In this document: positions 43,085 through 57,028 of the stretch, one piece after another | Position numbering within the stretch: position 1 is the first letter of the stretch | How the letters are laid out: each line of letters opens with the position of its first letter | Assembly: GCA_022749755.1 (NCBI GenBank) | Contig: CM040453.1 | Coordinates: 5,044,102-5,108,101, forward strand | Length of the DNA: 64,000 nt | Reading direction: 5' to 3' | DNA from: Azadirachta indica | Lineage: Eukaryota; Streptophyta; Magnoliopsida; Sapindales; Meliaceae | Program-made: the position numbers and the translations under genes | The notes under the pieces: model-generated | The model's database searches: none | Told to the model about the DNA's origin: nothing | What the model saw: only the letters and a program-made list of their open reading frames with translations

Positions 43085-44823
43085 TTTTTGTATTTTCTCG
43101 AGAAATTTCTCTCTCTCTGTCTCCCTCGACGGCTTTAATTTGAAATTCTTATGTCACTTGTCATTAAACGCGTACACCACTTCACCGTCTCCGAATCCAG
43201 CCACCGTTATTAATTATAATCGAAGACTCCCACATACACCAAGCAGAATCCTCTCTTTCTCTACCCCTCCCTCTATTCTACTTAGGGTTTCCGTTTGGCT
43301 GCCTTCTCTCCACCGAAAAATGCCCTTTTAATTCAAATTTTTTCCAGGTATTTTCTTATTAAAATTTTTGGTTTCCGATTTTCTTCTCTTTTCGGGATAC
43401 TTTAGATCTGTAGTCTTTCATGAACTTGTTCCGATTTTGGCTTTTTAATTTCTCCTTCTCTTCCAGTTTAGGTTTTTTTTTCCTTTGATCTGTTTCATTA
43501 TCGCAGTGGATTGCATTCATTTTAGGGTTTTGTTTATATTAACATTCCACGAGGAAAATAAATCGTCTAGAGTTACTGATGCAATCAATTCAATTCGAAA
43601 TCGTGCGATATTTTTTTTGGTGCACGCGCTGTCAGTGTTTGTATGGGGAAAAATAATTTTTTTTTGGTATGTCATTAAATCTATACTTATTTTGAATTGC
43701 TCTTACATGATAGATTAAAGGGTGGTATTCATCTCTATGTGTGTTTCATTATGAGTACTTTAACTTATTACTATTGGCTTTCCAGATGACTTAACGGGAT
43801 AACTTATAACTTTCTTATGCTGCAGTTGCTTTGATTTTACTTTCATTCTTCTACCTTGGTCTATTATGGTTCTTTTAATATGCTAATGGATGTGGCTTTT
43901 TATTATGTTTGTCTAATTTGCTTTTTGGGGAAGATGACGATGACTGAGGAGTATATCCAAGAGAAAATACATTGTGCATTTGGCAATCTGCATGAAGCAA
44001 CATAATGAATATTACATTAATTGCTAATTATTTGCCGTGTTTTATCATTTTTGAAGTTTTTACGCAAGTTTACATGAATATGCTCTTTTTTAATTGTTGC
44101 CATCACAGAATTTTTGTTGTTTATGTTTGGTCTGTGTCTGTTGAATAAGGACAAGGGGTGATCCTCTTTTTGTTTTCTCATTGAGATATGATGGATTTAT
44201 GCGCTTTTGCTCTCTGTAGGTTGCTGATTCAACTTGACCTTGTTGCATTCAAGAAAGAAGTCAATAATATTGGCTAGAAAAGAAGATTTGGTGGTGAGAA
44301 TTTCTTCTGGGTGAAAACATATACGGATTAATGTCATAAGTGGTTGGTTCGTTTTTATTTATAGTGTATTTTGGAGGGGAATGTATGTTTACTTTGTTTA
44401 GGAAGTGATCTTTATTGGAGTTATGGAATCACGTAACGAGAAGACACAAACTTCTATTATACAGTTTAGTATAATTTTGTTGATGTAAATTCATTTTAAT
44501 ATCACTTAAGGCTAAAAAGAAAAAATTGTCAGACAAGGCAGTAAAGACAAATGGAAATTCCAAATAAGTTTAATATGAAGATTTAAGTGATACTGCAGAC
44601 TAAAGTATTGCTCAGCCAGTATCTTAGAGGGTCCATAATTTACTTGGTGATACTGGCACTTTACCTATGAGTAATATGTTTGATTTATATAACTTGATGT
44701 TACAATGATTTGGTTACCATCCTTATCCGGTATGGTAATTTTATGCAAATCAGCTACTTCAAATTATAAATCGATTGTGCATTTGTTTCATCCATTTGTT
44801 TTGCACAGACTGGTTGTTCTACC
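43085..44823 (+). other. Leader exon and 5' UTR intron of the SINA-type gene (inferred)
   Basis: At 43.09-43.35 kb the strand is C/T-rich (CTCTCTCTCTGTCTCCCTCG), typical of a plant leader. It is followed by a donor-like CCAGGTATTT at about 43.35 kb. An acceptor TTTTGCACAG ends at 44808, 15 bases before the ATG. A 1.46-kb intron in the 5' UTR is therefore likely, possibly with an additional small leader exon near 44.2 kb. Transcript data would be needed to confirm the structure. Confidence 0.5.
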
Positions 44824-46552
44824 ATGGCATCTGGGAATCCATTTTTTGATGATTTACGAAGCAAACCTGAGGTTATTGATCCTCCTCAAAGTGAGGACTT
44901 GATGGATATAAGCGAATCCTCTGTGAATGATCCTACACAAGGTGCTCTAAAACCAAATGTGACAGTTTCTAGCAGCGTTCGTGAACTCTTGGAATGTCCT
45001 GTGTGCTTAAATGCCATGTACCCTCCTATTCACCAGGTTTGTTTATATCATATATATGCCATTGAAATATTTCAGTGATCTATGTAAATGAACTTTGAAA
45101 AAGCACTTAGATAACATGTATTCACAAATTTTTATCTTCATGAAGCCCACTTTGAAAATACCTTTTCAGAAAGTACATTTTCCGAAAGGCCTCTATATTT
45201 CTGAAAGCTACACCAAACACCTTGGTATTTGCAAATGTCGTCATTTTTTTAGTTCAATATCTTTTGTATGTTGCACTAATAATCATATAGCAAAGGTAGC
45301 ATCAAAAGACTGTTAACTGGTTTGAGTTGGAGATCCAACAAATTTTATCTCAAGTCTTTAAAGGGTTTTTGTTATTTGGTTAAGATATAAATCACAAGAT
45401 AATTTTCATGTTGTGACAAAAATGCTTGTTTTCTCTTCATTCGTGTTCTTTCTTGTTGCAGTGTTCTAATGGCCACACATTGTGTTCTGGTTGCAAGCCT
45501 AGGGTGCACAATCGGTGCCCCACTTGCAGGCATGAACTTGGTAACATCAGATGCCTTGCTTTGGAGAAGGTGGCTGCATCTCTTGAGCTTCCCTGTAAAT
45601 ATCAGAGTTATGGGTGCATGGGCATATATCCATATTACAGCAAATTAAAACATGAGTCACAATGTGTTTTTAGACCATATAACTGCCCTTACGCTGGATC
45701 TGAATGTACAGTAATGGGCGATATTCCTTATTTGGTGGCCCATCTGAAAGATGATCACAAAGTTGACATGCACAATGGCAGTACTTTCAATCATCGTTAT
45801 GTCAAGGCAAATCCACATGAGGTTGAGAATGCCACGTGGATGTTAACGGTATTGTTGCATTTTCTTAATCTCAAATATCTTGTAGTTGTTGGTTTTCCTA
45901 TTTATTTGTCTATTGACAATTAGGATGTTTTTAAGCTTGCTTCTCTGTTGTTCACTGACAGAATATGGCTTACTATTTGTTTTTGGAGATTCCTTTGTCT
46001 TAAGCTACTGATCACTATGGAGTTTGATAAGTCAACATGCCCATATGTAGTGGAGGGGTTTGGGCACTTAATTAAAAGAGGCGATAGTGACTTTGCTGTA
46101 ATATCTTACTGAGTTATTACCTTGTGTTGTGGATGGAGTGCTGTTCTTTCTATAAACACTGTGGCAAACACTTCTGCTTGAACAAGATTTTCAGAGCACA
46201 TAACTAATTGAATTCTCTTTCCATTCTTTAGGTTTTCAGTTGTTTTGGTCAGTACTTCTGTTTGCATTTTGAAGCCTTCCAGCTTGGTATGGCTCCGGTC
46301 TACATAGCATTCTTGCGGTTTATGGGTGATGATAATGAAGCCAAAAACTATAGCTACAGTCTCGAAGTGGGTGGTAATGGGAGGAAGATGATATGGCAAG
46401 GTGTGCCTAGAAGCATAAGGGACAGCCACAGAAAAGTCCGTGATAGTTTTGACGGTCTCATTATCCAACGCAACATGGCTCTATTCTTCTCTGGGGGAGA
46501 CCGGAAAGAATTGAAGCTCAGGGTGACTGGTAGAATTTGGAAAGAACAGTGA
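44824..46552 (+). CDS. SINA-type RING E3 ubiquitin ligase (SINAT family)
   Basis: A RING E3 of the Drosophila Seven-in-absentia family, which ubiquitinates target proteins and works as a dimer; Arabidopsis members act in hormone, light and autophagy signalling. Exons are 44824-45036, 45462-45848 and 46232-46552, phase 0 throughout, giving 306 residues, the normal length for plant SINATs. The C3HC4 RING begins at C58 (CPVCLNAMYPPIHQ) and continues CSNGHTLCSGCK...CPTCRHELG. The SIAH-type zinc finger follows (CKYQSYGCM, CVFRPYNCPY, HLKDDH), then the beta-sandwich substrate-binding domain to the end. The intron between exons 1 and 2 cuts the RING. The start has a good context (CTACCATGGC). Which SINAT orthologue it is cannot be settled by eye. 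Confidence 0.95.
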
Positions 46553-46973
46553 TAGGAGGGATAGTTGTCCTTTTTGTTTATTATCTTGCAGCGTCATTCG
46601 GTTCTATTTTGGGAATTTAGCTGCTAGATCAGTTTCTCTTGCTAGTCCAGTGAGTCTTCTAGTTCATGTATTTTTTGATCGGTATGATCTGTGAGGAGCA
46701 AACTCTCTTTGCTTGTCTAATGCATTGAATACACGAGTGGAAGACAAACTTCAATGCATACAATTGTAATATTCGTCTAAATGCATTTCATTATATTGCA
46801 TTGTAATGCCAATAGTTGTTGTCTCTCCTCTTCTTCATTCTCGTCTAAGAAATTAACGGGAATCAAAACTTTCGATATTATTCGAGTATGGTAGAGAGTT
46901 ATTTTATTTGTTAGGGTATTATTATTTATTAGTTTGAAGGAGATCAATAAAAAATAAGATTGCAATAATGGAG

Positions 46974-47091
46974 AAAATTAAAAATAGTAGGAAGAGATTA
47001 ATATGAAAGGTCTCTTTTAAGAATCAATCGGTAAAATTAAAAATAGTAGGAAGAGATTAATATGAAAGGTCTCTTTTAAGAATCAATCGGT
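46974..47091. repeat. 59-bp perfect tandem duplication
   Basis: Two adjacent identical units beginning AAAATTAAAAATAGTAGGAA at 46974 and 47033. They lie between the SINA-type gene and the eIF2B beta promoter, about 450 bases before the latter's start codon. Confidence 0.93.
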
Positions 47092-47547
47092 TAATTTTAA
47101 AATAAGTTGAACAAGTTTTTCAAGTTGTTTATGCATCAAAAGGTTATTTTAATAATCTTTAGTGTTTTAGCCTTTTTTTTATCGTCAGTTAGCCAAGGCC
47201 CATTTAATTAATGGGAAATAGTCAATTGAACTTAAAGAGCCGGTTCAAATCCGGACCCGAACGCCCGGCATCTCCCAATTGGATTTGGACGTAGACCCGA
47301 ACGTAAACAAAAGACCAAGAAGCGTTGATTCGACAAACTCAAACCCCATTAGGAGAAGAAGCGTACGGTGAACGTCTCCCTCTCGAGTTGATATATTTCA
47401 GGTGAAAGTTTCGTTCATTTTTAATCCGTTTCTCATTTTTATCGGAAAGGTAAAGTTCATTGAATTTGCTCGCTATTTGGTCACCGAGAAAATATGATTA
47501 GAATCTTCTTCTTGTTGATTTCAGGTGATAATAGTAATAAATAAATC

Positions 47548-50500
47548 ATGCCGGACACGCAGGCTCTTGTCAATGACTTTCTTACCAAGCTTAAAAAACG
47601 GTGACGGTTGGATAATAGAGGAACAGACTATTATGTTGTATATGAATATTAGTAGCTGAATTTATTTGTTTTGTTTTGACAGAAAGATTGAGGGGTCGCA
47701 GGCCACTGCGAGGCAGACGGCGGAGCTACTTCGTTCGGTTATTTCGCAGCAGCGCGTGCCTTACACTAACCAGGCTGGAGCGTTGATTGATGCTGTCAGG
47801 GCTGTAGGCGAGCAGCTCATTGTTGCCAATCCTGTTGGTTCGTTTTTCACAATTTATCAATTCACCACAAGTTGAAAATTCAAGATATGATGTTTCTTTA
47901 TAAAATAGAGTACACAAAAAAAAAATTTTGACCTCAATTTAATTTTTGTTTGCATGGGATTCGTCCAACTATCACATTTACAGATTAAACAATTTTGATT
48001 GAAATGTTGCATCATGAACTGATGTTACTGTTTAGGGTAGTTTTTTTGTAATGGATTCAGTTTTATGGACAAGTTTTTATGTAGTGGATATATAGCTAAT
48101 ATTATGCTTCTCAAGCAAAACCAACGTGCATAATGTCATAACCAAGCATCCAACAGTTAACATGGCTCGTGTAGTTTATCTGCTGTGTGCATTGCTACCA
48201 AGTAATGAGTTGGAGCTCTTGAATCATTATCCCTGAGATTTAGGTTTTGTAGCATTATTCATGCTTGGTACTTGAACTTGCATTTGTTAGATCTAACATC
48301 CACTAATTAGTTGTACTTTGATAGCAAATATTCTCCTTTCCTCTAAATCATGTGGAAGAAACTATGGATTTCATTTTTCAAAATTGTACAGTTTGTATTG
48401 CCTATCCATTGGATTGCTGTTTTGCTAAAATATTGCCTAATGATATTTGGTGGCTTTCTATGATTGATTCTTTTTGTTTTCTTTCCTCTTTAGGGCCTTC
48501 GAAATATCTATCCCCTATTTTTCCAGCTTGTTGTTCTATTTCGTTTTCCAAAATTGAATATGATTTATGTTCTCCTTTGTTTATGCCTTATGTGTCGTCT
48601 CTTTTCTGATAATATTATATGTTGTTGTAGAGCTTGCTGTGGGTAATATTGTGAGGCGTGTTTTGCACATCATTAGAGAGGAGGATCTGACTTTGGCAAC
48701 TGCTGGTATTACTGGGCTGAACTTGTCAGCTGTAAGTGATGATGAAGATGACGATGATCGAGATGGGAATTCAGCTCTATCAGCAGCTGCTGTTGCTGCT
48801 GCTGCTAGAAGCACTTTGCGTCCACCTTCATTGCAAACCCTGCTTGAGGACACGCCTGACTCTGCAGCTGTTCCCCAGACTTCTTCTTCTGGGGGTGATT
48901 CTGAAGGAAAAAGCAAATGTGAGCTATTACTGGTTGATAAATATTTCTGAGAATTGTTCTATTCCTCCAACTTTCTTAGTGCTTAGTCTCTAGCATGCTT
49001 CACGAAATTAGAACACTCCCATCAATATGAGTTTCAAATAAACATGTCTCTTTGTGACCTTTTGTTTTTATATGCCATTGGCTGCTTCTTTGTGATGCTC
49101 CTTATGGTGATGAACTGGTGCTGCTGAATGTTTTTGCATTTTATAATTTAGTAAATTTGATAGCCTTCTGGTGATCGAAAGATAACAGTTTAATATCATT
49201 CACAGCTGCTGATAAAAGTTCACGGAGTCGGAAGCTGAAGCATGATATTATTGAAGCAGTTAATGAACTTATTCAAGACATTGCTACTTGCCATGAACAG
49301 ATTGCTGAACAAGCAGTGGAGCATATACATCAAAAGTAATTTTTCTTTTTCCTCAATTTCAATTATTTGATATGTTTTCTATTTGTCCTTTCTTTTCTCC
49401 CTTGTTTGGAATGTGTTTCCAGAAGGACTGGTTGTTTACACATAATTTGCATTCTAGAAGGACTGGTTCTGTACACACGATTTCCGGTTGACCTGTAATT
49501 TTAAGAGTTTTGTTTAGTTTTTGCTGTCAAGGTATATACTAAATTTTGAAATGCATGCACCATCTTATTTGGAAGTATCTACGTGTGCACTTTTACTTTG
49601 TGTTGGATTGTTTTGGTGTCACTTTGTTTGTCTAACATAAAACTGTTGTTTAGTTTTCCTTGTTATCTTACCGACGAAGTTGTAGGCTGGTTCTTTACAT
49701 CTGATAAGTTCATGTATCGACAATGAACTGTAAGTGGTTTTTTATATCTGGGCTTGCAAGAATGTTCTTTTATTATTATGTGGAGTTAGGTTGCTGGAGT
49801 TTTTGGTGGTTATCCACTTAAGTAGAGTTGACATTTGATGATTTTTGGTGCAGAATTGGCTAAGTTGTGTAGTCTTAAACTGAAGACTCATTTGAGGTCT
49901 TTAGAACTTGCACAAGGAGGGTAGTGTTGTAGGTTCTGATGTGTTTGGAGATTTAGGAATTGAATTGCTTAAATTGTGAGATTGTTCAACTGAAAATGCA
50001 TTAAAAAACTTGACTTGTAAGATTTGCCAATGATTTTTAGCCAGAGACAGCACATTTCATTTGAACTTAGAAGGTCAAGAGAAATGTAGTGAATGAGCTG
50101 GTGCTAATGATTTTTAATGGGACTTTGTGTTTCATATATTTCTAATTGTGGATTTCAGGGTCGAATTGGGTTGGAAAAGCTAACATATATTAGCGGTATA
50201 GAAATGTTTTGTTCAGTTTTCTATATTGAAAATGTATTGATTCTTGGCCTTTATTTTCCCCCCAGTTTTGGACTCAGTGAACATAGGAAGCTCATTATAC
50301 ATGTTCTCTTGTATCTAATCTCCCAATTGATAAATAACAAGGCATGCACACCCCTATGGGCTTATCTCTATACTTCTCCATCTATGTTTCTTCCTAGCAT
50401 TTGCTACTCTTATTAATTTTAACTAACAAATGTATTTTCAGTGAGGTAATATTAACTCTTGGAAGTTCGAGAACAGTGTTGGAATTCCTTTGTGCTGCAA

Positions 50501-51129
50501 AGGAGAAAAAAAGATCATTTCGGGTATTTGTTGCAGAGGGTGCTCCAAGGTCTGTGCAAGTTCTTTCAAAAGACTAGCTCTGATATTCTCTCTTTCTCTC
50601 TCTTCCTCTTTCTCTTACTTAAATGTTTTGTCTTTGGTCTTCAACTTCATGTTTTATTAGGTATCAGGGGCATCTGCTTGCAAAGGATTTGGTTGCAAGA
50701 GGTTTACAGACCACCCTGATTACTGATTCTGCTGTTTTTGCCATGATTTCCCGAGTGAATATGGTATGTTTGAGCATTTCCACATTTGGCAAAGGATTTC
50801 CTGAATGCTTTCAGCTCATCTTGAAATTTGCAATGTGAAGGTTATAGTTGGAGCTCACGCTGTCATGGCTAATGGTGGGGTTATAGCACCTGTTGGGATG
50901 AATATGGTTGCACTTGCAGCTCAGAAGCATGCTGTTCCTTTTGTTGTACTTGCCGGAAGTCACAAGGTACTTTTCATGCAACAACTACATGGCTAGAAAT
51001 TTTAGCAAAAAATAAGCGGGCTTGTTTTCTTTACCTGCTATTCATAAATTCATAGATTTGTTTATTTGCACTGGATTGGAGTTAAGATGCTGTTCAATTA
51101 TTCATGCAGTGCAAATTCCTGAGTCTGAT

Positions 51130-51169
<40 letters not shown>

Positions 51170-52437
51170 AAACATTTGACTAATGTGAGACTAGCATTTC
51201 GGAGATGCAAATGTGTTTGCGAGAGCATTTGGTAAAAGCTCATATTTGCATGTGTATATGTAGATAGACACGCGTACATGCAATAATTGCAGATAATGAT
51301 GAATGAGTAAAATCGTTGGATACTTGGATATGCTAATCTGGAAGGAGGTAGATGAAGAAAAGTGTTAGAAGGGAATATATATACTCATATGTGCAATGAT
51401 TTATTAATAATCAACAGTGAGGGGAACCATTGTGGATTCAAGAAACCGAAAACAGGCTGATATATGGTATGATTCCACGGTGAAAATTAAATTATAACAT
51501 AGTAAATGGTCATAGGATTCCACACTGAATATTAGATTTTAACATATTAAACAGTCAAAGGATTCAACAGTGATAAGGATATGGATGAGGAGATATTGGA
51601 TTTTCTATGATTCAGTTTGTGTGGAAAATGAAAATATGTGCACATAGGAGCACATGGTACTAGTTGAAACTTGTGATCTGTGAGTTGCTGCCTCATTTAT
51701 GGATTCAATTAATCTCTGAGATGACATTTTGTTTGATGCATCACCTTTTTTAGATTGAATTTTACACTTTCCCCAAGGGAATCTTATCATGGAAGCAATG
51801 AACTCCTGTTCTTTGTTTCCAAATCTTGGTCTGTCTTTTGATAAATGCTGTTCGGTATATATGCAGTTGTGTCCCCTGTATCCACACAATCCTGAAGTCT
51901 TACTGAATGAATTAAGATCCCCATCAGAACTGCTGGATTTTGGAGAATTCTCAGATTGCATGGATTTTGGAAGTCGCAGTGGTTCCCCTCTTCTTCACGT
52001 TGTCAACCCAACATTTGATTATGTGCCACCAAAGCTTGTTAGTCTTTTTATTACTGACACGTAAGTTCAACTGCTTTTTAGGAGAGTGGGACTTGAGAGA
52101 CCAAAACTATACACCTTATGTGTCTCTTTGTATAGATTAGATCTTTGTTGGTATAACTTGTGCAAAATTCATCCATCCAGACTACCATATGCTGGAAGTC
52201 TGAAATCAAATGATAGAACCAAGTTTTTCCCATTATAGAGAACTGGTTGTTCTGTCTTTGATATGGTTGATGGTTCTTAAGTATAGTCCAGTTCTAACCA
52301 TCGATACATTCGGTTTTGCTAATTTATTTGTTCTTCACAGGGGAGGGCACAATCCTTCATACATGTATCGGCTTATTGCTGATTATTACTCAGCTGATGA
52401 CTTGGTGGTGCAGCGAAGGCCTACTACTGGGAATTGA
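47548..52437 (+). CDS. Translation initiation factor eIF2B, beta subunit
   Basis: The beta subunit of eIF2B, the guanine-nucleotide exchange factor that recycles eIF2-GDP; alpha, beta and delta form its regulatory core. Exons are 47548-47600, 47683-47837, 48631-48918, 49206-49335, 50442-50549, 50661-50763, 50841-50966, 51867-52060 and 52341-52437, giving 417 residues in frame. The N-terminal half is helical and includes an acid run (DDEDDDDRD) followed by an Ala-rich stretch. The C-terminal half is the Rossmann-like IF-2B domain with LGSSRTVLEFL, RVFVAEGAP, GHLLAKDLVARGLQTTLITD, VIVGAHAVMANGGVIAP and the ending YYSADDLVVQRRP. The order of these motifs is that of the eIF2B alpha/beta/delta family, and overall length and N-terminus fit beta. 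A leader intron just before the ATG is likely (acceptor TTTCAG at 47524). The long intron before exon 5 is about 1.1 kb. Confidence 0.94.
51131..51164. repeat. (TA)n microsatellite
   Basis: About 16 uninterrupted TA/AT units inside an intron of the eIF2B beta gene. Likely length-polymorphic. Confidence 0.92.
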
Positions 52438-53567
52438 GTTCTTAATACTTGTTTTTCATCATATATTGAGTAAGTAATCTTGTTGTGCCAATACTCTTGA
52501 GGGATAATTGTTTATTTTACATTGATAATATCAAGTTAAACCTTGAGGTGTCAGTTGAGTGGTCAGGCATGAACTTTTGACCTGGTGTATCATCCTATAG
52601 CTTGATCAATTTTTTTTTTTTCAGGTTGCTCTGAATGTGTTACAATTAGAGCACTGGATTATGAGAATGAGAAATTTCAAATCATTGGATTAGGAGCATT
52701 GCTGATGCTGGAAACAAGGCTTGGAAAAAAATCAATCACGAGGTGATGGCATGAACTTGAACAAAGTTTAGAGGGAACAAATGAGCGGTCTCTTTCATTC
52801 TTCTGTAAAATGTCAAGAGCAAGAAAGAGGGTAAGAGCTGTACAAATAGGAAGAGATGAAAACAATGTGAGAGAATTTTTGTGATTTTAACAGGGTGAAA
52901 GGCCAAGAGTTGTATTCTGTATCAATAATTTTGAACCTATACAGATAAAACAGTTTACTATTGTTGTATTGCATGTTGGTCGTCATTTTGATAGCATACA
53001 GGTTGTAGTTGTGCCGGTTTTGATGTTATATTGGATTGGGGAAAACCGAAGCAGGCAAAACATACACTGCTTGTTTTTGTTTCCTTCTGTCAATATACAT
53101 CTCCTTAGACCGTATCCCATATATCCGTTGCAGTCCTCATGAATTGTCGTCGCACATCAGATAGATCATTGGAGGAAGGCAGGCAGGCGGCTCGTTAGAT
53201 GTCTCAGTTACGTCACTTTTGCCCTCTTGATCTCTATAAACATCCTCTTGTCCGACCCAAACCAGGTTAAGTAAGTTATCGGAAATTTCAGTTTAAACCC
53301 GTAACCTGAACAGTAACTTCCGACGTCCATGAATCAAGCACCAGAGAATCGACAAAAGGGTACTACCAGGAACCGCGTTTAAGGTAATTGTGTGTGACCA
53401 GGGCCAGAAGGCTACCGTCTAGCTTCAAAACCAGAAATCACAGAAATTTTGAAAAGTTAAAAGTTGAATTTTGCCAATTTTGAGATGGATAGAGAAATCA
53501 ACAGTATCTTTTCTATTGTGGATAATTTTTTTTTTTTTTTTTTTTTTACATACAATGAGAATGGTCA
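52438..53567. other. Convergent 3' intergenic region, no gene seen
   Basis: Holds the 3' UTRs of eIF2B beta (plus) and SKIP5 (minus). There is a long T run at 53527-53547. No open frame with support was found. Confidence 0.5.
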
Positions 53568-55953
53568 TCACTGATGTTTTATATCAACATCAAACCAGAA
53601 ATACAGGTAAGTCTTAGCATATATAACACGAACTCGCTGCAGCACTAAGTCTCCACTAGTTAAAACAGCCTTGGCACCTCCTTCAATCCGAGTTTGCAAA
53701 ACAGAAACACTATCACCTTTACTCTTCAGTGGAGTAGGTGTAATACAGCTACGAGCTGTACTCACAATTGGGCATGATAGATAATCCAGCGGGTTTGACT
53801 CACATTGAAGTACACACCCATCTATAGTCAGCCTTCCACTTCTATGGAGCAAGCAGCAGCCTAGCTCTGCCTTCACAGTTAAATTTGCCAGCTTGCACGT
53901 GGATAGAAACTCCAATGCACTACAAACAAAACAAACATAGCACAGGTGATTTTCCAGGATCCCACTCCAAGCTGTTGGACAACAAAGCCTAAAAGAATTG
54001 CGGTGCTTCACCTTAAAAGATACAGGAATGTCAATGAAATTATGTCCTGGTTTATATAATATTTTAGCAAGATACAATTCTTAATGTGATGTATGTCTTC
54101 CACAGCACATCAATAGATCTATCAAATAGTGACCATGGTTGAAGTCTGATATCACACATGATAGGTATGTTCCTTTAATCCAACAATATGGAGGAGGGGC
54201 TCCTCATGACCTCTCAGATAATCTCCACAAAATAGTATAAATTAAATGGAAACAAAAACCAAATAATTTACCAACCTATCTGAACCTCGAGCGCAGACCA
54301 GTGATGTTTCATCTGGAAGCTCACCTCCACCAATCTGAAAAAGCAAGTTGTGATAAAAACAGGAAAAGATGGAACACTTTTATGATAGAGATCTTATTTT
54401 TCAAGAAGAAGTGGGAAGCTGTGCTTTTACTTTCAGTAGATGATAAGTTTATTGTGTGGGATACATAAAAGAACCAAGAAACTATGCAAATAAGTAAAGA
54501 ACTAGCCCAAATGAGTGCACGGAAAGCAAATTTGTGCCTCTGAGCAAATAAGAATGAGAGTTAATACACTAAGGAATCATGTGATACAGTTCCCTGTAGT
54601 TAACTAAGTTTAGAACTCAAAGTCAACAGTCCTTGTATGGGTGCACAAATTGACGAACAGCCAAAATTTATAGGAAGTGAGGTACAACCTACTTTGTATG
54701 CAGAATACAAATGTTAAACAACATTCTAGAAAACAAAACACATACCAGGCATAGTGGTTTTTTAATCTGAATATTACAGGCAAGATGGCTGCCACCTGCT
54801 GCAATTAAAATTGTGTCGCCAGGTCTAAGAGGAACAATTTTAAAATCAGGTTTTTGTAGACTATTATATCCGAAGAATCATAAAAAGGCAATTTTTGCAA
54901 CTTTCCAAACCTTGCTGCAGATACAGCTGCCTTAAGGTCTGGGAAAACTCCAGGCTCAGATAAATCTTTAACAGACCGATCTACCCGCAGCCACATGCGA
55001 GGGTGGCATGCCAAGTGATGCCATCTGTGGCAAGCGAGGGCGGTGTTATACCTATCTGCAAGCTCCATAGCAATTTGTGAAAGGTAATCGCACAAAATTA
55101 TGTCATACAAGCATTTGGGGGCAACAATACAGATGGATAATTAACCCTTTTAAACATTTTAATAACACATCTCAACACAAAATAATCACAACAAACACAC
55201 TCGAACAGAAGCAAATGATAAATTGAGTAGAATGAAGTAATATAGTGGTTATAATTCCTCTCTTGTATACACTGGAATCAAAACTAACAACTTAAAACAT
55301 TCATTGACCTACAAAAAGAACCAAAAACACTTCAAATAAAACTGCACCCACATAACTAGCCCATGGAACATGAATGTGAATCCATATACGTTTAAAAAGG
55401 CAAAAAGTTCTAGAAACTGAAGCTACCAATCTGTGTTCTGAAACTCTTTAATGTCTTGTATCAAACTAATTTTGTGAAAAACCGATTATATTGTTACTCA
55501 AGTATTTTTTAAATTTGTTAAACTCGGCAAAACTATAATTCTTTGCTACAAATAATTCCTGAACTAAAGAACCTCCGAAAAGAAAATAAATTTCAGGATA
55601 ACACATCAATTGGGAAAACCCCATTAGCCAAAATCACATTTCCAACAGAAAACCCTAATGCAAACTACCAAAAAGCCAACAATAACCAAAGTCAAAAACG
55701 TCTTAAAGGTTTAATAACAACAGTGAACATTGATATGAAAGACGATTTTTTTTTTTTAAGAGAAAACAAATTAAGTTAAAGAGAAGTGACCTGGAATAGG
55801 GGATAAGAAGCTGAAGATATGCATAAGACAGCCATCATCGAGATTGTTTATGGGGGTAAAACAAGAATTTTTCTTCTTCTTCACATTTCTGGTGTTGTTG
55901 CCTCGGTCAAAGCCTGGGTGCCTGTTGTCTATGTTCTCCTCTTCATCTTCCAT
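53568..55953 (-). CDS. SKIP5: F-box protein SKIP5
   Basis: Substrate-recognition subunit of an SCF-type E3 ligase that binds SKP1/ASK proteins through its F-box. Minus-strand exons are 55953-55791, 55055-54911, 54824-54746, 54334-54276 and 53919-53568, giving 265 residues. The F-box lies at about residues 35-78 (INNLDDGCLMHIFSFL, CHRWHHLACHPRMW) and is split by the first intron. The rest has right-handed beta-helix character (GDTILIAAGG, IQIKKPLCL, GGGELPDE, LLHRSGRLTIDGCVLQC, TRIEGGAKAV). The ATG at 55953 was preferred to an in-frame ATG six codons upstream because MEDE matches the family's usual beginning. The loop after IVSTA is shorter than I recall for Arabidopsis SKIP5. The substrate is unknown. 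Confidence 0.93.
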
Positions 55954-57028
55954 TTCTGTTCTGAATCGCAAACTTGACCGAATAGATTGTTTTGACTGAC
56001 TATTATTTTCTAACCGACGTACTATTCTATATTACTACCCCGATAATTTCATTGATAAGAAACCGACATGACGTACATAACGACGCTGGTGCGGAATATT
56101 CACTAATACCCCTTTATTTTTGTAAATTTAATTAGTATAAAAATGCATGTTACTAGAATTTTGAAGTTTGGTTGGCGTGCTAGAAAATCAAGTCATCCAA
56201 AATCAAATTGGTTTGCCTGTTTTTCAGTTTAATAATTTAAAACTAAGATTTTGGTTTAATTTTTAGTTCAATTAAATGGACCTAAAAATCGAAACAAAAA
56301 TTTCAATATTTTTATTTTTAGAATTTAAATTAAAAATCTTGAAGTTGAAACGTGATCTTAATTGGTTGGATGGACTGCATTTCTAAGAAACCAACAATTT
56401 GATTTGGTTTCTGCATTAGTTGAAAATCCAACGGAACTCAAAAAAGTCTACCCTTTATTTGAACCTTTTTTTTTATTTTTTTGGGCATAAAATGGTGGAG
56501 CAGACTGAAATTGTCAGCCTATTAAAAAGTTATTATATTCCTATATTTTTTAATATTTGTTCTCTTTTTCGAAAATTGATCATTATTCACTTTAAATTAC
56601 ATAATTATTCTTACTCATACATATGGATGTGCGTATGGTCTAATAAACGTTACCATATTTATTTATTTTTTAAAAAACACGAAAGAACATAATTAAAAAA
56701 ATATATAGGAATTCAATATCAGTACAATTGGTATTTAAACCATTTAAATTCCTAAAATTATCATGTTCACTGTTGTGTTGGTTATTTAGATGGAAAAGAA
56801 GTAGCAAGAGTGTGTGTGTGTGTGTCTGTGTAAACGGCGTCGTAGCCAAGTAATCGATCATCACCGTCAAATCGCATATTAGAGTTGGGACCGCTAACTT
56901 AACGATGTTGACCTGTAAACCCTGAAAAATTGTATGTTATTCGACATCACAAATTATTCACAACGTAGTGTTAGTACGAAGACGAACAAGGAACACAACA
57001 ATCAAGAAAGCCGGAGAAAATTCTCCAA
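55954..57028. promoter_or_regulatory. Shared divergent promoter region of SKIP5 and the RPB5-like gene
   Basis: About 1.1 kb separates the two start codons, which point away from each other. It is AT-rich, with a short (GT)n run at about 56.81-56.83 kb. No coding frame has support. Regulatory content was not resolved beyond this geometry. Confidence 0.5.

Noticed and set aside
48581..48916. Ser-rich minus-strand open frame of 111 codons
   Set aside because: Antisense shadow of the acidic and Ala-rich exon of eIF2B beta.
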